Of a DNA stretch of 19,949 bases, positions 14,651-19,949 are shown piece after piece (position 1 is the stretch's first letter; each line of letters begins with the position of its first letter). The translations under genes and the position numbers were made by a program. The notes below the pieces were generated by a model. That model had not been told where the DNA came from. It was given only the letters and a program-made list of their open reading frames with translations, and did no database searches. Source of the DNA: CAYGDT01 sp964348745 (GTDB lineage Bacteria > Patescibacteriota > Gracilibacteria > Peribacterales > Peribacteraceae); NCBI GenBank assembly GCA_964348745.1, contig CAYGDT010000016.1, forward strand, positions 1 to 19,949. Reading direction: 5' to 3'.

Positions 14651-14983
14651 ATGGAGCGCACGATTTTTCATAAAATCCTCGATGGCGAAATACCGGCGTC
14701 CGTGGTGTACGAGACGGATCTCGTACTTGCGTTCAGGGATATCCACCCAAAGGCACCGACCCACATTCTCTTTATTGCAAAAAAAGAAGAAGATTTTGTT
14801 CCTTCTATCCATGATCTCACCGAAGACACAGCTCATGTTCCGGGGTTACTCATTCGCGCAGCGCAGGAGTTTGCAACGCAAAAGGGGATCACCGGTTATC
14901 AACTCAAGTTTCACGTCGGTAAGGACGGCGGGCAGGAGGTCATGTTTCTGCACCTGCATTTTTTGAGTCAGCAGAAGGTCTGA
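14651..14983 (+). CDS. HIT-family protein with altered histidine triad
   Basis: A 110-residue HIT (HINT-like) nucleotide-binding protein. It opens with the classic TIFHKILDGEIPASVVYETD and has FRDIHPKAPTHILFI, where nucleotide phosphonate hydrolases of this group bind the purine nucleoside. The C-terminal motif is GGQEVMFLHLHFLS instead of HxHxH. The first His is replaced by Phe99, while His101 (the nucleophile position) and His103 remain. The usual Asn of the NxGxxGGQ stretch is His88. The family hydrolyses AMP-lysine, AMP-phosphoramidates or dinucleotides; whether this variant keeps activity is uncertain. The start is chosen from the leaderless promoter. It converges on the S1 gene. Confidence 0.9.
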   Translation: MERTIFHKILDGEIPASVVYETDLVLAFRDIHPKAPTHILFIAKKEEDFVPSIHDLTEDTAHVPGLLIRAAQEFATQKGITGYQLKFHVGKDGGQEVMFLHLHFLSQQKV

Positions 14984-14986
14984 CGG

Positions 14987-15049
14987 AGCTGATAGCTGAT
15001 AGCTTATAGCTTATAGCTGAGAGAAAGGATCCTCTACAAGCTATCAGCT
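14987..15049. repeat. Heptamer tandem repeat with inverted partner between convergent genes
   Basis: Four 7-base units (GATAGCT, GATAGCT, TATAGCT, TATAGCT) run from 14991 to 15018. AGCTGATAGCT (14987-14997) has an exact inverted partner, AGCTATCAGCT (15039-15049). The hairpin lies between the stop codons of the HIT and S1 genes and may act as a two-way terminator. A 12-base piece (GAGCTGATAGCT) recurs exactly at 18125. Confidence 0.65.
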
Positions 15050-15061
15050 TACTCTTCTTCG

Positions 15062-16573
15062 TCACGCACTATACCCCGCAGCCTCTGCCTCTTTTGCATT
15101 CTTAAAGTACACGCGTTTATCCTCCTTGATCTTTTTACCTGCGGCGGAATCGAGTGGGTAGTACTTCTTACCGGACTTACTTGCGACGAACGTCGCTTCC
15201 GGCGCATCGCCAACGTCCATGCTCAGCTGTTCTACCTTCTTCTTTCCTTTCGCCTTGCCGGACGCTTTGGTCTCCCCGGTCTCCTTCTTCTTACTCTTCT
15301 TCTCTTCGATCTCCTTTGTTTCCCCGGTTTCCCCGGACTCCCCGGTTTCCCCGGTTTCCCCATCCTTCTCCTTCTTCTTACTCTTCTTCTCTACCTCTAC
15401 ACCTTCCACCTCTTTTTTCTTCGCTTCTTCTGCCGCCTGTTCTGCCTTGATCCGCGCAAGAGTTTCTTTATCTATCGGCATCAGTGCTTTCACAGAGAGG
15501 CCGATCCTCCGTTCATCGATATCGATATTAATGACCTGCGCATCTACTTTTTGACCGATCGTCAGCGCTTCCGACGGATCATTGACCTTGTGGTGTGAAA
15601 GCTCTGTTAAGTGTACGAGACCGTTGATATCTCGCTCAAGGCGCAAAAATGCACCGTAGTCCGCAAAACGCACCACCGTTCCCTGAACACGTTTACCGAC
15701 GGGGTAGCGCTCCGCGATTTCCTCCCATGGGTCTTTGGTCAACTGTTTTACCGAGAGGCTCAACTTATCACCATCGAGTCCGATGATCTTTACCTTCACC
15801 TTGTCACCGATTTCAGCGTGCTCGGCGGGGTTTTTCACATGACCCCACGCAATCTCGGAAATATGGACAAGCCCCTCAAGTCCGTCGAATGCAACGAAGA
15901 TACCGAACTTCACGATACCGGTAACGGAACCATCCTTTTCGTCACCGACTTTGAGCGATTCCAAGGCTTTGGAACGTTCCTCGGCCATGGCTTCACGTTC
16001 GGAGACGACAATCTTGCCGGCTTCCTCGTCCATCGTGATGATCTTTACGGTGAACGTCTGTCCGACCAATCCTTGAAGTTTATTGATGATCTCCGAACTA
16101 TCGGCGTTGTTGACGCGAGGGTAGTGCACGGGTGCGAGCTGCGAGACAGGGAGGAAAGTGCGGATACCATCGATATTCGCAAGTAATCCTCCTTTGTTGG
16201 CTTCCTGCGATGTAAATTTCATCGTACCCTCGGTGTCCACCAGTTCATGGAAACGATCCCACGCCTTCTGCTGGCTTGCCATGCGCAGGCTGAGCACGAT
16301 CATTCCTTCGTCGTTCTCTTCTTCGAGCGCCATCGCAATCACCTCGTCGCCGACTTTCAGATCTTTGAACGTATTAAACGAATCCCGCAGTTCTCTGCCG
16401 GACACAATACCGACGGCAACGCCGCTCAAGTCGATCAACAGTTTATTCTTACCTCGATACACTACTTTGCCTTCCACGGCTTCTCCCGGGCTTATCTGTA
16501 AAGGTGCAGGTGCATCTTTAAGGAGCTGTTCCATGAGAGCAGACTTCTTGCGATTCTTCGTTATGGCTGGCAT
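15062..16573 (-). CDS. rpsA: Ribosomal protein S1-like, four S1 domains
   Basis: A 503-residue RNA-binding protein that would help mRNAs reach the ribosome, fitting a genome with few Shine-Dalgarno sites. Four S1 (OB-fold) domains lie near 28-98, 115-193, 209-278 and 293-363. The third and fourth carry the clearest motifs (VTGIVKFGIFVAFDGLEGLVH; VVRFADYGAFL). A charged, low-complexity linker (about 370-455) holds GET repeats. The last 43 residues (SKSGKKYYPLDSAAGKKI ... KEAEAAGYSA) look like the small Ada-type zinc-binding tail found on CPR proteins, but its cysteines are gone. The start at 16573 is chosen because the open frame above it is a Trp/His/Tyr-rich leader and a promoter lies at 16658-16686. 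The leader is pyrimidine-rich. Confidence 0.9.
   Translation of the reverse strand: MPAITKNRKKSALMEQLLKDAPAPLQISPGEAVEGKVVYRGKNKLLIDLSGVAVGIVSGRELRDSFNTFKDLKVGDEVIAMALEEENDEGMIVLSLRMASQQKAWDRFHELVDTEGTMKFTSQEANKGGLLANIDGIRTFLPVSQLAPVHYPRVNNADSSEIINKLQGLVGQTFTVKIITMDEEAGKIVVSEREAMAEERSKALESLKVGDEKDGSVTGIVKFGIFVAFDGLEGLVHISEIAWGHVKNPAEHAEIGDKVKVKIIGLDGDKLSLSVKQLTKDPWEEIAERYPVGKRVQGTVVRFADYGAFLRLERDINGLVHLTELSHHKVNDPSEALTIGQKVDAQVINIDIDERRIGLSVKALMPIDKETLARIKAEQAAEEAKKKEVEGVEVEKKSKKKEKDGETGETGESGETGETKEIEEKKSKKKETGETKASGKAKGKKKVEQLSMDVGDAPEATFVASKSGKKYYPLDSAAGKKIKEDKRVYFKNAKEAEAAGYSA
15319..15363 (-). repeat. Nine-base coding tandem repeat in the S1 tail
   Basis: Five units follow TTTCCCCGG on the plus strand (15319-15363), with one changed (ACTCCCCGG) and one truncated by drift. 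On the minus strand they encode a Gly-Glu-Thr tripeptide repeat. Slippage here would vary the linker by whole tripeptides without frameshift. Confidence 0.8.
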
Positions 16574-16657
16574 AGAAAAATGGTGGTGCAAGTGGTAGGA
16601 ATAAGAGGGGAGTACTCCATGCCATCCTTGCACGAGCAATGGCACAGAACCGCGTCC

Positions 16658-16686
16658 AGTATCTTGGCAACGGAGCGATTGGTCAA
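16658..16686 (-). promoter_or_regulatory. Promoter of the S1 gene
   Basis: On the minus strand, TTGACC (16686-16681), a 17-base spacer and GATACT (16663-16658) predict a start near 16651. The leader of about 77 bases is rich in C and T near the ATG, a possible site for autogenous control by S1 itself. Confidence 0.5.
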
Positions 16687-16703
16687 GAAAATTGCCTCAG
16701 TTC

Positions 16704-17408
16704 TTAGAGCGTGGAAGTACTGGTATTGAGCTCCTTTGGCAGTTTTTGCTCCTGACTCGTTTTGGGATTGTAGATCTGGTAATACAGCTCTATGAGTTCC
16801 ATGGTCGTCAGACGCTTTGTCGCAAGCCCGATATTCCTCAGTCCCGATTCCACGAGGTTGATCCGGTCTTTCAGTTTGTTCACTCTCTCATTGAAGTACT
16901 TGTGGCGGTTGTTGATCTTTCCTGCGGAATCGTCGATTCCGACCCACGAAAAGAATTGTGACAGCGCGGTTTTCTTTTCTTCGGCGTCGTCCAGCGGTAC
17001 CACGACGAGGAACCTCTTCTGCATGATGTCGGCAACTTCCACGATTTTCTCGATGAATGTCGCATACGATTCCGTCTGCTCGCGCAGCAGTTCGTTCTCC
17101 TGTAAGACGGCCTTCTGGCGGATTTGCGTGATGTACGGATCGATGTTTACTTTCGTCGAACGCATGACGATCTGCAGCGGGAACATGAGAGTGTTAATGA
17201 ACGACTCATACCCGGCGATTATGCCGAGTTGTTCCGTTTCACTTTTTAAATTGAAGTTCAACGCCTCGATTTCAAGTACGGCACGCAAACCTCCTTTCTT
17301 TAAAATGACGGTATCGTTGCGAATTTCCGAAATCGGGACGAAACGCTGCGTCGCCATTTTGGAATTCTTCTTGCCTTTGCGGACGGTACTTTTTTCGATA
17401 TCAGGCAT
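16704..17408 (-). CDS. TraC-like protein of a PrgI/VirB4-type membrane system
   Basis: A 234-residue soluble protein from the ATG at 17408, which overlaps the stop of the PrgI-like gene by 8 bases (ATGCCTGA), so the two are probably translationally coupled. It resembles the N-terminal, non-ATPase part of TraC/VirB4 proteins: FVPISEIRNDTVILKKGGLRAVLEIEALNFNLKS, given here by its ends (residues 23 to 56), then SFINTLMFPLQIVMRSTKVN. A long helical region with KRFLVVVPL follows, and the tail contains TMELIELYYQIYNP. There is no Walker A motif. CPR genomes commonly place such a gene between PrgI-like and VirB4-like genes; here the next gene is S1, and no ATPase gene is present. A role in type IV pilus- or conjugation-like export is inferred from family and context only. 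Confidence 0.8.
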   Translation of the reverse strand: MPDIEKSTVRKGKKNSKMATQRFVPISEIRNDTVILKKGGLRAVLEIEALNFNLKSETEQLGIIAGYESFINTLMFPLQIVMRSTKVNIDPYITQIRQKAVLQENELLREQTESYATFIEKIVEVADIMQKRFLVVVPLDDAEEKKTALSQFFSWVGIDDSAGKINNRHKYFNERVNKLKDRINLVESGLRNIGLATKRLTTMELIELYYQIYNPKTSQEQKLPKELNTSTSTL

Positions 17409-18039
17409 GTGATGGTGGAGGAGAGATATCGCGGAGTAACCTCTGTGGCAAACTGCCTCCGCTTTTTTCAGGAGGAGCGATATCATCAACGGGTTTTCGG
17501 CGCTGCTGCACACTGATACGGCTTGGATCGACGGGTGTGTTACCGATTACTCTTGGGTGCGTGCTTACAACTTCTTCGTTGTTCTCTGGTGGTACATCCG
17601 CTTCGGAAGGACCTTGATCCAGTATAAGGCTCAGTTCTTCAAGATGCGTATCGTGTTTCGATTGGTTTTTCATTTTCATCTCTTCCTGTGCGCCTGTTTT
17701 CTTTTCAACATTTGTCGTGATATTGATGTAGATACCTTGCCGTGGCATCCAGACGCGTCGTGCCGGTTTGTCGATGCGTTCCACCAGCAGCAGAATGATT
17801 CGCAGGAGGCTGATGCCGTTGATTTTTACAAAAGCAAAGAGAATACCGATCACCGTGGGAATCCAAGCAATGCCGGTCTCTATTGGAGTGACGGGGCCTG
17901 AGGATTTCATGGCTGCCCAGATGGCATAGGAGATACCTGCAGATGCCATCGTGATCATGAGTTGGCGTAATGTGATCGGACCGATGATACGGTCCTCCAC
18001 ATAGACGTTCTGCGGAATTTTAACAGCTTCGATCGGCAT
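17401..18039 (-). CDS. PrgI-family membrane protein
   Basis: A 212-residue protein from the ATG at 18039 (MPIEAVKIPQNV, the usual PrgI-like opening). Two membrane helices lie near 25-45 and 55-75 (LMITMASAGISYAIWAAM; AWIPTVIGILFAFVKI). A conserved RRVWMPRQGIY follows near 95-104. The tail of about 100 residues is polar, Pro-rich and probably cytoplasmic and disordered. The PrgI family (PF12666) is linked to type IV secretion-like and conjugation loci. The stop TGA overlaps the TraC-like start. An extended -10 promoter lies just upstream, so this gene probably leads a two-gene operon. Confidence 0.85.
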   Translation of the reverse strand: MPIEAVKIPQNVYVEDRIIGPITLRQLMITMASAGISYAIWAAMKSSGPVTPIETGIAWIPTVIGILFAFVKINGISLLRIILLLVERIDKPARRVWMPRQGIYINITTNVEKKTGAQEEMKMKNQSKHDTHLEELSLILDQGPSEADVPPENNEEVVSTHPRVIGNTPVDPSRISVQQRRKPVDDIAPPEKSGGSLPQRLLRDISPPPSHA

Positions 18040-18064
18040 GGTTGTTTGTGTACGGAATCTTTCT

Positions 18065-18073
18065 ATTTTACCA
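18065..18073 (-). promoter_or_regulatory. Extended -10 promoter of the PrgI/TraC operon
   Basis: On the minus strand, TGG-TAAAAT (18073 to 18065) is an extended -10. The predicted start is near 18058 and the leader about 19 bases, with no Shine-Dalgarno site. Confidence 0.5.
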
Positions 18074-18124
18074 TAAAAAACCATTTGTTGACAGACTGTG
18101 TAAGTTGCATTTATCGAGAACTAT

Positions 18125-18180
18125 GAGCTGATAGCTTCTAGAAGCTCGTATACGTAATTCCTAATACTTAATACCTAATA
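18125..18180. repeat. Shared repeat, palindrome and second heptamer array
   Basis: GAGCTGATAGCT (18125-18136) is an exact copy of 14986-14997. It runs into the perfect palindrome AGCTTCTAGAAGCT (18133-18146). Then come 7-base units CCTAATA, CTTAATA and CCTAATA (18160-18180), with a worn unit before them. The array lies between the clpC stop and the PrgI promoter and may end clpC transcription. Confidence 0.65.
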
Positions 18181-18182
18181 CG

Positions 18183-19949
18183 CTACAGTGCTGCACTTTT
18201 CTCTTCCGCTTCCTGTGTTTCCACTTTTTGCTTCAGGGTCCCATGCATGAGATCCAATGATTTTTCGCCTTTCCGTACAATGCGAATGGTATCTCCTTCG
18301 TTGAAAATCCCCTTAAGAATGTGTTCCGCGATCTCGTCTTCCACGCGCTCCTGAATGACACGGCGAACGGGTCTTGCGCCGTACTGCGGATCGAACCCCA
18401 GTTCTCCTAGTAAGTTGACTGCCTTCTGGTCGACATCAATAAAGAAGCCTTTCTCTTTTAGTCGGACTTCGAGCTGATCAAGATGCATGCGAACGATTTT
18501 GCGAATTGCATTCTGATCCAGAGCATTAAACACGATCATGTGATCAATGCGGTTGATGAACTCCGGACGCAGATGATCTTTGAGTTCCTCGAGCACTTCT
18601 TTGCGTTTCTCCTCGTAATCGCGCTCTTCAGCCTGCGCATCTTCCTCCAGTTTGAATCCGATCTTCGCCGCTTGTTTTGTGAGTTTCTCCGCACCGATAT
18701 TACTGGTCATGACGATGATGGTGTCGCGGAAGTCCACATGCTTGCCTTGCGCATCGGTCAGGACTCCGTCTTCGAGAATCTGCAGGAGAATGTTGAAGAA
18801 TTCCGGATGCGCCTTTTCGATCTCATCAAAGAGAACGACGGAGTAGGGTTTTCTGCGCACTGCTTCGGTAAGTTGGCCGCCCTCTTCATAGCCGACATAG
18901 CCTGCCGTGGCTCCCACAAGGCGGGAAACGTTATGCTTCTCCATGAATTCCGACATGTCGATCTTGATCAGTGCGTCCTCTCGGTTGAAGACTTCTGAGG
19001 CGATGGTGCGTACGAGTTCGGTCTTGCCGACGCCCGTGGGTCCGAGGAACAGGAACGAACCGATCGGACGCTTTTGGTCGCCGATGCCGACCCGGCTCCT
19101 GCGGATTGCCCGCGCCACTTTTTGAATCGCTTCATCCTGTCCGACAACGTGCTTGCGCATAATCATTTCCAGATTCTGAAGTTTCTTTCGATCGGATTTC
19201 AGAAGTTTTGTAACGGGGATACCGGTCATGCGACCGATGACGTGCGCGATATCTTCGCTGTCGATCTTAAGCGGGGTGCGCTTGTCGCCGTCCATGCTTG
19301 CCCGCATTTCATTGATCTGTTCCTGCAGAGTCTGCTGCTCTTGTTTGAGTTTCAGAGCGGAGTGGTACTTTTGCTCTTTGACCGCGCTCTGCTGCTTCAG
19401 AATCAGTTTCTCCAAGCGATCCTCCTTCTTTTTCAGTTCAGGGTCCACCTGCATTTGCTGCAAGCTGCGCCCTGCGGATGCTTCGTCGATTACATCAATG
19501 GCTTTGTCCGGCAGGAATCGATCGGTGATGTAGCGCTTGCTTAGGTTGACAGCTGCTTCCAGCGCCTCATCGGTGATCCGCAGATTGTGGAATTCTTCAA
19601 ATCCTTTGCGGATGCCTTTGAGGATACCAATGGTGTTTTCGATCGTCGGCTCTTCCACGGTGACCGACTGGAACCTGCGTTCGAGAGCACGGTCTTTTTC
19701 GATCGTGCGATATTCATCGAATGTCGTCGCACCGATGACTTGAAGTGCCCCCCGTGACAAGGCGGGTTTGAGAATGTTCGCTGCGTCGAGTGAACCTTCC
19801 GCTGATCCTGCGCCGACGACGGTGTGAATTTCATCAATGAAAAGGATCGTCTCATTTTCGCTCTGGAGTGCCTCTTTGATGATGTCATCGAAGCGTTGTT
19901 CGAATTCACCGCGGTATTTTGTTCCGGCGATCAGCGAACCCATGTTGAG
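18183..19949 (-). CDS. clpC: ClpC-type AAA+ unfoldase, 5' part beyond the window
   Basis: The last 588 codons of a Hsp100 unfoldase that feeds proteins to ClpP. The frame is open through base 19949, so the N-domain and D1 Walker A lie outside. Visible from the edge are the D1 pore region (GTKYRGEFEQRF), Walker B ILFIDEIHT, sensor GATTFDEYR, then a UVR-like middle domain (EDRLEKLILKQQSAVKEQKY...). D2 has Walker A GPTGVGKTEL, pore loop GYVGYEEGG and Walker B VVLFDEIEKAHP. The arginine finger stretch LRPEFINRID follows, with the C-terminal small domain (FDPQYGARPVRRVIQ). The UVR-like middle domain, rather than a long ClpB coiled coil, supports ClpC. The usual GAPPGYVGY is GATAGYVGY here. Confidence 0.93.
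   Translation of the reverse strand, partial: LNMGSLIAGTKYRGEFEQRFDDIIKEALQSENETILFIDEIHTVVGAGSAEGSLDAANILKPALSRGALQVIGATTFDEYRTIEKDRALERRFQSVTVEEPTIENTIGILKGIRKGFEEFHNLRITDEALEAAVNLSKRYITDRFLPDKAIDVIDEASAGRSLQQMQVDPELKKKEDRLEKLILKQQSAVKEQKYHSALKLKQEQQTLQEQINEMRASMDGDKRTPLKIDSEDIAHVIGRMTGIPVTKLLKSDRKKLQNLEMIMRKHVVGQDEAIQKVARAIRRSRVGIGDQKRPIGSFLFLGPTGVGKTELVRTIASEVFNREDALIKIDMSEFMEKHNVSRLVGATAGYVGYEEGGQLTEAVRRKPYSVVLFDEIEKAHPEFFNILLQILEDGVLTDAQGKHVDFRDTIIVMTSNIGAEKLTKQAAKIGFKLEEDAQAEERDYEEKRKEVLEELKDHLRPEFINRIDHMIVFNALDQNAIRKIVRMHLDQLEVRLKEKGFFIDVDQKAVNLLGELGFDPQYGARPVRRVIQERVEDEIAEHILKGIFNEGDTIRIVRKGEKSLDLMHGTLKQKVETQEAEEKSAAL

Noticed and set aside
14991..15018. Short repeat array as a possible CRISPR
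   Set aside because: Units are 7 bases with no spacers, and no cas genes are present.

Overview
The window looks like part of a bacterial chromosome from the Candidate Phyla Radiation (Patescibacteria), of roughly 50% GC. I base this on the gene set: a PrgI/TraC-type membrane pair, an S1 protein with a long low-complexity tail, an S-layer-homology protein, a very large secreted Cys-rich protein, and small GIY-YIG and HIT proteins. I also base it on sparse Shine-Dalgarno sites and short or absent leaders. UGA is used as a stop (for example at the ends of the AlkD-like and SLH genes), so this is not a UGA=Gly lineage. A Peregrinibacteria/Peribacteria-like affiliation is a guess; only the broad CPR placement is reasonably supported.

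Layout. Bases 1-1100: an AlkD-like DNA glycosylase (+) and tRNA-Gly(CCC) (-). Bases 1100-5820: an ABC-F ATPase, then a secreted protein of about 1030 residues with two duplicated coiled-coil modules, six Cys-rich modules and a Ser-rich linker, closed by a strong intrinsic terminator. Bases 5849-7940: a divergent pair, an RlmI-like methyltransferase (-) and an SLH-domain exported protein (+), with only 16 bases between start codons. Bases 8027-8386: a DUF1428 protein.

Bases 8396-12766 read as an inserted accessory module. It is bounded by near-identical 18-base direct repeats. It holds an AT-rich orphan gene (-), a TrmB-type regulator (-) with an elaborate inverted-repeat operator over its promoter, and a divergent operon (+) of a cupin-tailed protein and a glutamine-dependent asparagine-synthase-like enzyme. 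The arrangement suggests a regulator-controlled small-molecule or surface-polymer amidation pathway. The substrate cannot be read from the sequence.

Bases 12812-15060: a GIY-YIG protein, a cluster of short hairpins, tRNA-Gly(TCC), YidD, a small membrane protein, a conserved-looking hypothetical and a HIT protein with an altered motif. Bases 15062-19949, all minus strand: a four-domain S1 protein, a TraC-like protein overlapping a PrgI-like membrane protein by 8 bases (with no VirB4 ATPase beside them), and the 3' part of clpC running off the window edge.

Two genome-wide habits are visible. Several genes have a -10 hexamer 5-8 bases before the ATG, suggesting leaderless mRNAs. Several others have pyrimidine-rich leaders in place of a Shine-Dalgarno site.
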